From positions 1 to 21,553 of the forward strand of contig JAFNZQ010000043.1 of the NCBI GenBank assembly GCA_017382775.1: a stretch of 21,553 nt of DNA, given 5' to 3'. The notes under the pieces were generated by a model that was given only the letters and a program-made list of their open reading frames with translations, was not told where the DNA came from and searched no databases. Of this stretch, positions 8,888 through 16,429 are shown piece after piece. The stretch is from Spirochaetaceae bacterium (lineage in GTDB: Bacteria; Spirochaetota; Spirochaetia; Treponematales; Treponemataceae). Position numbers and translations under genes: made by a program. Each line of letters begins with the position of its first letter. Position 1 is the first letter of the stretch.

Positions 8888-9649
8888 TCAGAACCAAACT
8901 TTTTCGTTTATGGTTTTTTCCGCAGCCGTTTCCGTAGCATCATCCAAGGCAGGGAAAAAGTCGATTCCGGTTCGCTCTTCCAATTTGTCGATGGACACAG
9001 CAAAGTCACTTAACGGCTGCTTCGATGACCGGTTTGGCAAAATAAATGCGATGAGTTCCACTCGCTCGCCATGGGGAACGGCCAGAGCTTTATAAAAAAA
9101 TTCCGGAACGGCAACATGGTTCACACCAATGGTTTCGTACCTGTTCTTTTCCAAAATCGGGCCGGTAACAACGTATATTTCCCCGAATTTGCCGGCCCAT
9201 GTACGAACTTGTTTTTCCAATTTGGCCCAAATTCCTCGATTGAAACCGGCAGTTTGGGGACTCATGTTGCTCATGAGAAAGGTTTCGCTCATGGCTTCTT
9301 CGCTGAAAGCAAAGTCGGCGGCCGGCGCCAAATGGCCTCGGTCGAAACCGGATTTGCGATAATCTTCCAGCACAGCCGACCCTGTGGGAATAAAGGAATC
9401 GGAGCGAAAATCTTCCGTGCGTTCCGTGTTTTTGCCCAAGTCATCGCTGCTTAGTTTGTAAGCAACCCATTCCGATTGCTCATAATTTTCTCTATAACAA
9501 AGACTGTAAAAATTTTTGTGGGAAACAAAATGACCACTGTCTGCCTTTATTGCGGCACAGGTTGGGAGTTCCAAATTTTCCGGCAAATCTGCGGAAAAAG
9601 CGCTTAAATTGAGAATTAAAACGAAAAAAACAAAATTAAAAACCTTCAC
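8888..9649 (-). CDS. Secreted DNA/RNA non-specific endonuclease (NucA/Serratia nuclease family)
   Basis: A 253-residue protein with an N-terminal signal peptide (residues 1 to about 20, hydrophobic FNFVFFVLILNLSAFSA). The beta-beta-alpha-metal nuclease core carries DRGHLAPAAD, with general-base His106. SNMSPQTAGFNRGIW holds the probable metal ligand Asn137, and Glu145 follows. The Asn-to-Glu spacing of 8 equals that of Asn119/Glu127 in Serratia nuclease. Family members cut single- and double-stranded DNA and RNA using Mg2+; export would place it in the periplasm or outside, for nucleotide scavenging or defence against host DNA traps (inference). The start codon is GTG at 9649-9647; no Shine-Dalgarno sequence precedes it, and it lies six bases after a -10 box, so the mRNA is probably leaderless. 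No cytoplasmic inhibitor gene is adjacent. Confidence 0.93.
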   Translation of the reverse strand: MKVFNFVFFVLILNLSAFSADLPENLELPTCAAIKADSGHFVSHKNFYSLCYRENYEQSEWVAYKLSSDDLGKNTERTEDFRSDSFIPTGSAVLEDYRKSGFDRGHLAPAADFAFSEEAMSETFLMSNMSPQTAGFNRGIWAKLEKQVRTWAGKFGEIYVVTGPILEKNRYETIGVNHVAVPEFFYKALAVPHGERVELIAFILPNRSSKQPLSDFAVSIDKLEERTGIDFFPALDDATETAAEKTINEKVWF

Positions 9650-9655
9650 GGCAAA

Positions 9656-9684
9656 ATACTACCATATAAAGGCTTTTTCGTCAA
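9656..9684 (-). promoter_or_regulatory. Nuclease promoter giving a probable leaderless mRNA
   Basis: On the minus strand TTGACG (9684-9679), a 17-base spacer ending in TGG (extended -10) and TAGTAT (9661-9656). Only TTTGCC separates the -10 from the GTG start codon, so the G of GTG sits at the expected +1. Confidence 0.7.
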
Positions 9685-9721
9685 CGGTGATGAGACCTGT
9701 TTTTGATACATCAAAGGTTTT

Positions 9722-9747
9722 CTCGGCGGATGTTGCTTCCGCCCGAG
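9722..9747. repeat. Hairpin between the TPR gene and the nuclease gene
   Basis: CTCGGCGGA at 9722-9730 pairs with TCCGCC(C)GAG at 9738-9747 with one bulged C and a 7-base loop. It lies 8 bases after the TPR-protein stop codon. It is GC-rich against an A/T-rich background but is followed by AAAACC, not a T run, on the minus strand. It is probably the 3' end of the TPR transcript. Confidence 0.5.
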
Positions 9748-9754
9748 TTAATTG

Positions 9755-10975
9755 CTATTTTATTCCCATCTCTTTTTTTATGGCGATGCACTCATTTATG
9801 TATGTATTATTTTCGATTTTTCGAAAAAGGCTTTCCGCCTTTTCGATGGCGGTTTTTGCGTTGTCCATGTCTTTGACTTCCCAATATGCTTGGGAAAGAT
9901 AATAGTACAGAAAAGCTTGGGATTCTTGTTTTGTATGAATTTTCAAGTTGCGGTTAAGAAAATCTATCACCAATTGGGGATTTCCATAGGCCAAATACAC
10001 CTTTGTTGTATGGTAACCGGTGATTTCGTCACAAGCAATGGATAGAACTTTGTCCATATAGTCGTCCGCTTTTTTTGTGTCACGAATCTCGAGATGACGC
10101 AGAAACAATTCACCCAGTCGCTGGTAGGGCAGGGGTTGATGGGGGAATTTCTTTGCGGTGTCCAAAAAAGTTTTCTCCGCCAATTTGTAATCTCCGCTCC
10201 ATTCATAGGCATCGGCAAGGAGAAGACAGGTGTCAAAGTGATAATCCGGATCGTCTTCCTTATTTTTCACAGCCATTTCCGCAGGATAAACGGCTTCCTT
10301 GTACATATTGCGATGCATTCTCGAAAGGGCAATATTATACCAATAACTTCCGTTTGTGGGCCTTTTTTTCGCAAGGACGGTAAAAATTTTGTCCGCTTCC
10401 TCAAATTGTCGAGATAGCAACAAAATGCTGGCATAATTGTCCAAGGATTTTTCGTCGTAAACCTTTTGGGCATAGGCTCGTTTGTAAATGTCAGTGGCGA
10501 TTTTGAAAATTTCATCCGGGGTTTTGAGCCATTGATCTCCATAACGTTTTGATGCATCATAGTAATAATTGGCCAGTGCTAGATCCAAAATAATGGACTT
10601 TCCGTGGTCTTTTTCGTAATTGCTGATTATTATTTCCGGTTTCGGTACGGAATTAAAGGAGATAGGGCCGTCGCCTCTTCGCACATCCAATATGTCTTCG
10701 CCTTCTTGTAAATCTTTGAAAGCGAAAAGGGTATGCATCATGCTTTTTGCAAAATACATGGTACAAACTTCAATATACTTGTAAATTATATATTCATTTT
10801 CGCAACTCATCACAAGGTCCGCAGCCTTTTTGAATTGTTCCTTTGCGATGTGCTCATCACACTTTTTTATGGTTTCCAGGGTTTTTTTGTCAGCGCCATG
10901 ATAGATGTCCCACTCCTTTGCCACGATATTGAAAGAAACAAGAATTAAAAGAACAACAGAAATACCTTTTTTCAT
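9755..10975 (-). CDS. Exported TPR-repeat protein
   Basis: A 406-residue protein with a signal peptide (MKKGISVVLLILVSFNIVA, cleavage near residue 19), so it is likely periplasmic. Tetratricopeptide-like helical pairs occupy most of the body. Recognisable units include LDNYASILLLSRQFEEADKI, SYWYNIALSRMHRNMYKEAV, LLADAYEWSGDYKLAEKTFL, LPYQRLGELFLRHLEI and LYYYLSQAYWEVKDMDNAKT. Such repeats act as protein-protein scaffolds; no catalytic motif is seen and the partner is unknown. A strong GGAGG lies 6 bases before the ATG at 10975. A leader of about 47 bases separates it from its promoter. It is followed on the same strand by the nuclease gene, which has its own promoter, so the two need not be one operon. 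Confidence 0.85.
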   Translation of the reverse strand: MKKGISVVLLILVSFNIVAKEWDIYHGADKKTLETIKKCDEHIAKEQFKKAADLVMSCENEYIIYKYIEVCTMYFAKSMMHTLFAFKDLQEGEDILDVRRGDGPISFNSVPKPEIIISNYEKDHGKSIILDLALANYYYDASKRYGDQWLKTPDEIFKIATDIYKRAYAQKVYDEKSLDNYASILLLSRQFEEADKIFTVLAKKRPTNGSYWYNIALSRMHRNMYKEAVYPAEMAVKNKEDDPDYHFDTCLLLADAYEWSGDYKLAEKTFLDTAKKFPHQPLPYQRLGELFLRHLEIRDTKKADDYMDKVLSIACDEITGYHTTKVYLAYGNPQLVIDFLNRNLKIHTKQESQAFLYYYLSQAYWEVKDMDNAKTAIEKAESLFRKIENNTYINECIAIKKEMGIK

Positions 10976-11028
10976 TTTATCCTCCGAGTTTTCGAAAAAT
11001 CAGCAAATTTTTGCTCCATCGCTACTCT

Positions 11029-11057
11029 ATATTAGCACGAAAATGTCCGATTGTCAA
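11029..11057 (-). promoter_or_regulatory. Promoter of the exported TPR protein gene
   Basis: On the minus strand TTGACA (11057-11052), a 17-base spacer ending in TGC (extended -10) and TAATAT (11034-11029). The leader contains AGCAAA-AA-TTTGCT, a small dyad near 11002-11015. Confidence 0.75.
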
Positions 11058-11115
11058 GATTGCATAATAAAAAATGAAAAAAACAAAAAAAAATCACATT
11101 TTTTTTAATTTTTAC

Positions 11116-11144
11116 TTGACACGATTTTTAATTTGATGTAATAT
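11116..11144 (+). promoter_or_regulatory. tRNA-Asn promoter
   Basis: A perfect -35 TTGACA at 11116-11121, a 17-base spacer and TAATAT at 11139-11144. An A/T-rich stretch with A and T tracts (about 11068-11112) lies directly upstream and could act as an UP element. Confidence 0.8.
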
Positions 11145-11154
11145 ACAAATACTT

Positions 11155-11227
11155 TCCCCTGTAGCTCAGTTGGCAGAGCAACAGACTGTTAATCTGTGGG
11201 TCGTTGGTTCAAGCCCAACCGGGGGAG
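11155..11227 (+). tRNA. tRNA-Asn (anticodon GUU)
   Basis: A 73-base cloverleaf. The 7-bp acceptor stem is TCCCCTG with CGGGGGA (one T-G pair). The D arm is GCTC/GAGC, the anticodon stem is ACAGA/TCTGT with loop CTGTTAA (anticodon GTT), and the T arm is GTTGG/CCAAC with loop TTCAAGC. The discriminator base is G at 11227. The 3' CCA is not encoded. A T8 run follows at 11231-11238 and probably ends transcription. Confidence 0.97.
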
Positions 11228-11269
11228 AGCTTTTTTTTAAAATTTCTTTTCCAATTCCCTCTTTTTTAT

Positions 11270-11296
11270 TAAAATCCCTTTTGTTTTTGACGATAC
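11270..11296 (+). promoter_or_regulatory. Candidate sigma-28 (FliA) promoter of flgG
   Basis: TAAA at 11270-11273, 15 bases, then GACGATAC at 11289-11296. The known sigma-28 consensus is TAAA-N15-GCCGATAA, so TAAA and 6 of 8 bases of the -10 element match with exact spacing. A sigma-70-like TTGACG at 11287-11292 with a weak AGTATT at 11310-11315 overlaps it. The flgG ATG lies 36 bases past the element. Confidence 0.55.
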
Positions 11297-11331
11297 TGAA
11301 GTGTTATTGAGTATTTTTTTAGGAGATTTTA

Positions 11332-12126
11332 ATGGTTCGAAGTTTGTGGACAGCAGCAACCGGCATGAACGGTCAGCAACAAAGCATAGACACTATTTCC
11401 AATAACCTATCCAACGTGAATACAACAGGTTACAAAAAACAACGTGTTGAGTTCGAAGACCTGATTTATCAAACCGTAAAGGCGGCAGGCACTCCCGCCA
11501 CCGTTGACACTGTGACTCCCGTGGGCATTCAGATGGGAACAGGTACCAAAGTGGCATCCACCCAACGAATGTTCGATCAAGGGAACTTGCAGACCACGGG
11601 AAATTTCACCGACGTGGCCATTTCCGGAGAAGGCTTTTTCCGTGTACAACAGTATGACGGAAGTTTTGCCTATACTCGAGACGGTTCCTTCAAGGTGGAT
11701 TCGGAAGGTCAACTTGTCACATCAAACGGTTTGCGCGTTTTTCCCGAAATAATTATGCCCGACGGTTACCAGTTGGAGACCATTGCCGTTTCCGTTGACG
11801 GTCGCGTCACCGTGAAAGTAAACGGTTCCGACGAGCCCCTTGAAGTGGGACAGCTGGAACTCTACCGTTTTGCCAACCCCGTGGGTTTGCAGGCCGAAGG
11901 TGACAATTTGTACACTGAAACCTTGGCTTCCGGAGACGCCATTGCGGGATTGCCCGGCTTTGAAGGCTTGGGAACTCTTCGCCACAAGTTTTTGGAAATG
12001 TCCAATGTTTCCGTGGTGAACGAAATGGTGCAAATGATTGTTGCGCAACGTGCCTACGAAATCAGTTCCAAGGCAATCCAAACCAGCGACACAATGTTGG
12101 CAACCGCTGCCAATCTTAAACGCTAA
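11332..12126 (+). CDS. flgG: Flagellar distal rod protein FlgG
   Basis: A 264-residue FlgG, the subunit of the distal rod of the flagellar basal body, which in spirochaetes sits in the periplasm. The N-terminal Flg_bb_rod motif is SLWTAATGMNGQQQSIDTIS followed by NNLSNVNTTGYK. The centre has GTGTKVASTQRMFDQGNLQTTG and VAISGEGFFRVQ. The C-terminal FlgEFG motif is VNEMVQMIVAQRAYEISSKA and onward. The two ends form the coiled coil of the rod. Length is standard. AGGAG at 11321-11325 precedes the ATG by 6 bases. It is separate from other flagellar genes, lying between tRNA-Asn and the oad operon, and is followed by its own terminator, so it appears monocistronic. Confidence 0.96.
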   Translation: MVRSLWTAATGMNGQQQSIDTISNNLSNVNTTGYKKQRVEFEDLIYQTVKAAGTPATVDTVTPVGIQMGTGTKVASTQRMFDQGNLQTTGNFTDVAISGEGFFRVQQYDGSFAYTRDGSFKVDSEGQLVTSNGLRVFPEIIMPDGYQLETIAVSVDGRVTVKVNGSDEPLEVGQLELYRFANPVGLQAEGDNLYTETLASGDAIAGLPGFEGLGTLRHKFLEMSNVSVVNEMVQMIVAQRAYEISSKAIQTSDTMLATAANLKR

Positions 12127-12139
12127 ATAGACTAAAAAA

Positions 12140-12193
12140 GGCTTTTTCCTTATAAAATTCGCTGTTTTTGGGGGAAGGGCCTTTCTTTTTTTT
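12140..12193 (+). terminator. Terminator after flgG
   Basis: GGCTTTTTCC (12140-12149) pairs with GGGAAGGGCC (12172-12181) over 10 bp including three G-T wobbles, and is followed by a T-rich run to 12193. The loop is long at 22 bases. It separates flgG from the oad promoter. Confidence 0.65.
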
Positions 12194-12241
12194 AAATTTT
12201 GTAAATGGGAAATTCCTTTTTTGCAAAAATTGATATTTTCC

Positions 12242-12270
12242 TTGACAAATTTTAAAAAACATGGTAGCAT
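12242..12270 (+). promoter_or_regulatory. oadGAB operon promoter
   Basis: A perfect -35 TTGACA at 12242-12247, a 17-base spacer ending in TGG (extended -10) and TAGCAT at 12265-12270. The leader is about 19 bases long and contains GGAGG at 12287-12291. Confidence 0.8.
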
Positions 12271-12295
12271 TATTGTATAAAATTTTGGAGGATTT

Positions 12296-12511
12296 ATGAA
12301 CCCATTGATCGAGCAAAGTTTGCAGATAACGTTGATTGGAATGGGAGTTGTTTTCCTTTTTCTTATTATCTTGGTGTGTGCGGTGTCTGCCGTGGGAAAG
12401 ATCGTTCCCGTTTTAGACCGGCGTCAAGGAGAGAAGGTCGGCGTTTCAAAGCAGGATGACGAAGCCCTCGTGGCGGCGGCAATCGCAATCGCAAAAAATT
12501 CAATGAACTAA
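12296..12511 (+). CDS. oadG: Na+-pumping decarboxylase gamma subunit (OadG-like)
   Basis: A 71-residue protein with one N-terminal membrane helix (about residues 9-35) and a short charged tail with an Ala-rich end, the standard build of OadG. In the known oxaloacetate decarboxylase, OadG anchors OadA to OadB and helps assembly. Identification rests on size, the membrane helix and its place directly before oadA and oadB; sequence in this family is poorly conserved. GGAGG at 12287-12291 lies 4 bases before the ATG. The stop is 17 bases before oadA, so the three genes are almost surely one transcript. Confidence 0.85.
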   Translation: MNPLIEQSLQITLIGMGVVFLFLIILVCAVSAVGKIVPVLDRRQGEKVGVSKQDDEALVAAAIAIAKNSMN

Positions 12512-12528
12512 TTTGAGGCGGAGTTTTT

Positions 12529-14319
12529 ATGGCAAAGAAGAAAATTCAATTCATGTTGACCGCATTTCGTGACGGTTTTCAGTCGGTTTTTGGAGCCCGT
12601 GTGCTTTCAAAAGATTTCTTGCCCGCAGTAGAGGCTTGTAAAAACGCAGGTATTCGCTATTTCGAATCCGGCGGCGGAGCCACTTTCCAAAGTGCATTTT
12701 TCTACAACCAAGAAAATGCCTTCGATGTAATGGATGCTTTCCGCAAAACTGTCGGTCCCGATGCGGATTTGCAAACCTTGGCGCGAGGTGTAAACGTTGT
12801 GGGCCTTGAAAGCCAGCCTCGTGACATGATTAAACTCCATGCCGATTTGTTCAAAAAACACGGCATTTCCACAATCCGAAATTTCGATGCCTTAAACGAC
12901 ATCAACAACCTTATTTACAGCGGAAAATGCATTAAAGAAGCCGGGCTTCATCACCAAGTTACCGTCACAATGATGGCATTGCCTCCCGGATGTTCCGGCG
13001 CCCATGATGCGGATTTTTACTTGGACGTTTTGAAGAAAATTCAGAAAGAAGTGGAATTTGATTCCGTTTGTTTCAAAGACGCTTCCGGTACATCCACTCC
13101 GGCCATTGTTTACGACACAATCAAAGGTGCTCGAAAACTTTTGGGAAAAGACATTCGCATTCAAATGCACAGCCACGAAACAGCCGGTGTCGGTGCACTT
13201 CAGTACAAGGCCGCCCTCGAAGCCGGCGCTGACTGTATCGACCTTTCTTTGGCACCGGTCAGTGGCGGAACCTGTCAGACCGACTTAATCGTAATGTGGC
13301 ACGCTCTCCGCGGAACAGATTTCGATTTGGACATTGATATCGACAAAGTTCGCGAGGCTTCCGAGGTTTTCAAAGGTTGCATGGCCGACTATTTCATGCC
13401 CCCCGAAAGCCGCACGGTTGAACCTCTCATTCCCTTTGCCCCCATGCCCGGTGGAGCATTGACGGCCAACACACAAATGATGCGCGACAATAACTTAATG
13501 GATAAATTCCCTGATGTACTTAAAGCCATGACCGAAGTTGTGTCCAAAGGCGGTTTCGGAACATCCGTTACTCCCGTGTCCCAATTCTACGTCCAACAGG
13601 CTTTTAACAACGCAATTTTCGGAAATTGGAGCAAAATCGCTCCCGGTTATGGCCGCATGGTGCTGGGTTACTTCGGAAAGACTCCCTGCGAGCCCGATGC
13701 CGAAGTTGTAAAAATCGCTTCCGAACAACTCGGTCTCCCAACTACCACCGAAATGGCCATGGACATTGACGACAAAGATCCCAAAAAAGGCCGTGCCGCA
13801 GCCGAGGCCGCCCTCAAAGAAGCGGGAATTACCGACTTGTCCGACGAAAACGTATTCATCGCAGCTTGCTGTAAAGAAAAAGGTATCGCATTCCTTAAAG
13901 GTGATGCCAAATTGGGCGTTCGCAAAACAACCAATGCCGCAGCCGGTGTTACAGTCAGCTTGGGCGGAAAAAATTTCGGCGTAAAAATCGAAGGCAACAA
14001 GGCTACGGTAAACGGCGTTCAGTACGACTTTACCATACAAGACGGAATTTCCGATGCAGCTCCGGCAGCCGCACCTGCATCCTCATCCGCACCTAAAAGC
14101 AGCGGTGGCGGTGCCTTACAAGCCGGTGTTCAAGGAACCGTCCTCCGAGTGGTTGCCAACGTTGGTGACAGCGTGAAAAACGGTGACGTGGTTGTCGTTC
14201 TCGAAGCTTTGAAAATGGAAATCGAAATGAAAGCCACCTGCGACGGAACCATCAAACAGATTTTGGTCAAACAAGGCGATTCCGTTAATGCGGGACAAGA
14301 TTTGGCAATCATTGAATAA
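12529..14319 (+). CDS. oadA: Oxaloacetate decarboxylase alpha subunit (biotin carboxyltransferase)
   Basis: A 596-residue OadA-type protein that moves a carboxyl group from oxaloacetate (or a similar acid) to its own biotin. The TIM-barrel carboxyltransferase domain (about 5-280) has AFRDGFQS with metal-binding Asp15, CFKDASG with the probable carbamylated Lys183, and HSHETAG with metal ligands His214 and His216. The conserved carboxylase domain covers about 300-465. A Pro/Ala/Ser-rich linker at about 505-525 leads to the biotinyl domain, with the biotin site EALKME at Lys562. GGAG at 12520-12523 is 5 bases before the ATG. The substrate is not certain from sequence: the barrel differs from the usual LRDxHQS and KDMAG wording, so a pyruvate carboxylase B-like or other acid decarboxylase remains possible. 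Confidence 0.92.
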   Translation: MAKKKIQFMLTAFRDGFQSVFGARVLSKDFLPAVEACKNAGIRYFESGGGATFQSAFFYNQENAFDVMDAFRKTVGPDADLQTLARGVNVVGLESQPRDMIKLHADLFKKHGISTIRNFDALNDINNLIYSGKCIKEAGLHHQVTVTMMALPPGCSGAHDADFYLDVLKKIQKEVEFDSVCFKDASGTSTPAIVYDTIKGARKLLGKDIRIQMHSHETAGVGALQYKAALEAGADCIDLSLAPVSGGTCQTDLIVMWHALRGTDFDLDIDIDKVREASEVFKGCMADYFMPPESRTVEPLIPFAPMPGGALTANTQMMRDNNLMDKFPDVLKAMTEVVSKGGFGTSVTPVSQFYVQQAFNNAIFGNWSKIAPGYGRMVLGYFGKTPCEPDAEVVKIASEQLGLPTTTEMAMDIDDKDPKKGRAAAEAALKEAGITDLSDENVFIAACCKEKGIAFLKGDAKLGVRKTTNAAAGVTVSLGGKNFGVKIEGNKATVNGVQYDFTIQDGISDAAPAAAPASSSAPKSSGGGALQAGVQGTVLRVVANVGDSVKNGDVVVVLEALKMEIEMKATCDGTIKQILVKQGDSVNAGQDLAIIE

Positions 14320-14329
14320 GGGGCACAGA

Positions 14330-15820
14330 ATGAAAAAATTTTTGTGGGTTTTTAGCCTATTTTTGTGGCTCACAGCATTTTTGCCTGCCCAAGACGCATC
14401 CGAGGTCATCGTATCAGAGACCGAGGCCGTTCCGGTGGAAGAATTTGACGAAGGTGTCCCCCACGGACCGGAGCCTGCACCTGTTTTCCCCTCCGAAGAA
14501 GAGGGAGAAGGTACCCTGTCCTTGTTGGATTCTCTCAAAGCTCTCTTGAATTCCACCAGTTACGGTGCCATTCATCCTCCCACGGAAGAAGAAATTCATC
14601 AGAAGTACCAGGCCATGAATGACAAAATTCAAACGGCGGAAGAGGGAACATACAAGGATTACACCGCAAGCATCGAAAAATTCACGCCCCTGTGGCAGAA
14701 CGTTTTAATGATTGCAGTGGGACTTTTGCTGATTTATTTGGCAATCGCCAAGGGATTCGAACCCTTGTTGCTTCTCCCCATCGGGTTTGGTGGAATTTTG
14801 GCAAACATTCCTTTGGCCGGAATTGCGGATTTGCCTTTTTCCACAGCCATAAACGGTGCCGTTTCTTCTGTGGTTGCCGGTGGCTTTTTGGGACAAATTT
14901 ACACGTTCGGAATTGAATCCGGCCTTTTCCCTCTGTTAATCTTCATGGGCGTTGGAGCCATGACGGATTTCGGGCCTCTCATTGCCAACCCGAAAACGGC
15001 CTTGTTGGGAGCCGCCGCCCAGTTGGGAATTTTCACAACCCTCATCGGTGCTGTACTGCTGTCCGTATATGTTCCCGGAATAACATTCACCTTAAAAGAT
15101 GCCGCATCCATCGGAATCATCGGCGGTGCCGACGGTCCCACGGCAATTTTCGTGGCCTCACGCCTTTCTCCCGACCTTTTGGGTGCAATTGCGGTGGCAG
15201 CCTATTCCTACATGGCCTTGGTTCCAATCATTCAGCCGCCCATAATGCGACTTCTCACCACAAAGAAAGAACGAATGATTCGAATGGAACAGTTGCGACC
15301 TGTAAGTCAGAGGGAAAAAATTATCTTCCCCTTGATCGTTCTCTTGTTGGTGGCCTTCTTGCTTCCCGATGCGGCGCCCCTTATCGGTGCCTTGATGTTC
15401 GGAAATTTGGCAAAAGAATCCGGCGTAACGGAACGCCTTTCCAAAACAGCCCAAAACGAATTGTGCAATATCGTAACCATAATGTTAGGCCTTTCCGTTG
15501 GTTCCAAATTGGAAGCAGCAAAATTCCTGCGTCCGGAAACCTTGGGAATCCTGATTTTGGGACTGGTGGCATTCTCCATCGGAACAGCCGGTGGCGTTTT
15601 GTTGGCTAAACTCATGAACGCAGTCTCAAAACGAAAGATAAATCCTCTCATCGGTGCTGCGGGCGTTTCCGCTGTACCCATGGCAGCCCGCGTGGCGAAC
15701 AAGGTTGGTTTGGAGGAAGATCCCACCAACTTCTTGCTCATGCACGCAATGGGTCCCAATGTGTCCGGCGTTATCGGTTCTGCTGTGGCGGCGGGAGTTC
15801 TTTTGGCTATTCTCGGCTAA
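14330..15820 (+). CDS. oadB: Na+-translocating decarboxylase beta subunit with N-terminal extension
   Basis: A multispanning inner-membrane protein that decarboxylates carboxybiotin and pumps Na+ outward. Core motifs are [33 protein letters not shown] (Asp268, equivalent to the essential Asp of the GGADGP motif), [27 protein letters not shown] and [20 protein letters not shown]. The frame is open from 14288 inside oadA, but ATG 14330 after AAGGGG is preferred; it gives 496 residues and a signal-like start ([21 protein letters not shown]). The first about 120 residues have no match to the compact OadB known from Klebsiella, which begins near the equivalent of residue 120. They form a signal-like helix, a Glu/Pro-rich acidic stretch (24-60) and a charged segment. 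The start is 10 bases after the oadA stop. Confidence 0.93.
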   Translation: MKKFLWVFSLFLWLTAFLPAQDASEVIVSETEAVPVEEFDEGVPHGPEPAPVFPSEEEGEGTLSLLDSLKALLNSTSYGAIHPPTEEEIHQKYQAMNDKIQTAEEGTYKDYTASIEKFTPLWQNVLMIAVGLLLIYLAIAKGFEPLLLLPIGFGGILANIPLAGIADLPFSTAINGAVSSVVAGGFLGQIYTFGIESGLFPLLIFMGVGAMTDFGPLIANPKTALLGAAAQLGIFTTLIGAVLLSVYVPGITFTLKDAASIGIIGGADGPTAIFVASRLSPDLLGAIAVAAYSYMALVPIIQPPIMRLLTTKKERMIRMEQLRPVSQREKIIFPLIVLLLVAFLLPDAAPLIGALMFGNLAKESGVTERLSKTAQNELCNIVTIMLGLSVGSKLEAAKFLRPETLGILILGLVAFSIGTAGGVLLAKLMNAVSKRKINPLIGAAGVSAVPMAARVANKVGLEEDPTNFLLMHAMGPNVSGVIGSAVAAGVLLAILG

Positions 15821-15824
15821 TTCA

Positions 15825-15864
15825 AAAGGGAAAGACAACCTTTCAAAAGGTTTTCTTTCCCTTT
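15825..15864 (+). terminator. Long hairpin ending the oad operon
   Basis: AAAGGGAAAGA (15825-15835) pairs exactly with TCTTTCCCTTT (15854-15864). An inner stem AACCTT/AAGGTT closes on the loop TCAA, with one C-T mismatch between the stems. It lies 4 bases after the oadB stop. Only CTTTC and no long T tract follows, so termination strength is uncertain. Confidence 0.7.
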
Positions 15865-15946
15865 CAATCCCTATCTTTCCAAATTTCGATGAAAAACTTG
15901 TCGAAGTCATTTCGATAAAAAAAATAATTTTTTTTAATAAAAAGTC

Positions 15947-15975
15947 TTGACATTTTATTTTTTTTGTGATATAAT
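15947..15975 (+). promoter_or_regulatory. Full-consensus ptsN promoter, probable leaderless start
   Basis: TTGACA at 15947-15952, a 17-base spacer ending in TGA (extended -10) and TATAAT at 15970-15975: all three elements are consensus. Six bases (ATCATT) separate it from the ATG at 15982, which is therefore the predicted +1. No Shine-Dalgarno sequence fits. Confidence 0.85.
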
Positions 15976-15981
15976 ATCATT

Positions 15982-16428
15982 ATGGATTTGAAGAGTATCT
16001 TAACGCCTGACATGGTAAACTTACACCTCAAAGGCAAAACAAAAGAAGAAATTATCTCAGAGATGGTGGACGTCCTTGTGGCTTCCGGTAAAGTTTCAAA
16101 CCGCGACGAAGCACTGAAAAGTGTTATCGAACGGGAACAGAAAATGTCCACCGGTATGAAGCACGGAATTGCCATTCCCCATGGCAAGACAGATGTAGTT
16201 TCTGACATGGTTGCGTGCATTGGTATTTCCGACGAACCTGTTGATTTCGACTCCCTTGACCAGGAACCCTGTCGTATTTTCGTTATGACGCTTTCTCCCA
16301 CGAACAAAACCGGCAAACACCTGCAGTTTTTGGCAGAAGTCAGCTTGTTGTTCAAAAGTGCTGATAAGCGACGTGAAATTCTCGAAGCGAAAGACAATGA
16401 GGCAGTTATTCAGATATTAACTGAATAG
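15982..16428 (+). CDS. ptsN: PTS IIA component, nitrogen/fructose type (PtsN-like)
   Basis: A 148-residue single-domain EIIA of the fructose/mannitol/nitrogen family. The phosphorylatable His67 lies in the signature MKHGIAIPHGKT, and the fold's C-terminal part (HLQFLAEVSLLFKSADKRRE...ILEAKDNEAVIQIL) is complete. No IIB, IIC or HPr domain is fused or adjacent, so it is probably a regulatory phosphate acceptor, like EIIA-Ntr, and not a transporter part. This is inference from context. The start ATG has no ribosome-binding site and coincides with the predicted transcription start of a consensus promoter. The next gene begins one base after the stop, implying translational coupling. Confidence 0.92.
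   Translation: MDLKSILTPDMVNLHLKGKTKEEIISEMVDVLVASGKVSNRDEALKSVIEREQKMSTGMKHGIAIPHGKTDVVSDMVACIGISDEPVDFDSLDQEPCRIFVMTLSPTNKTGKHLQFLAEVSLLFKSADKRREILEAKDNEAVIQILTE
16407..16427 (+). repeat. Hairpin over the ptsN stop codon
   Basis: TATTCAG (16407-16413) pairs with CTGAATA (16421-16427) around a 7-base loop. It covers the ptsN stop and ends two bases before the next ATG, where a ribosome-binding site would be. It could make translation of the next gene depend on ribosomes finishing ptsN. Confidence 0.5.
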
Positions 16429-16429
16429 C

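Noticed and set aside
13495..14040. 181-codon minus-strand frame opposite oadA
   Set aside because: Antisense shadow of a conserved enzyme; no start signals.
14288..14329. Longer oadB start inside oadA
   Set aside because: ATG 14330 has a ribosome-binding site and begins a proper signal-like sequence; the extra 14 residues are out-of-frame oadA sequence.
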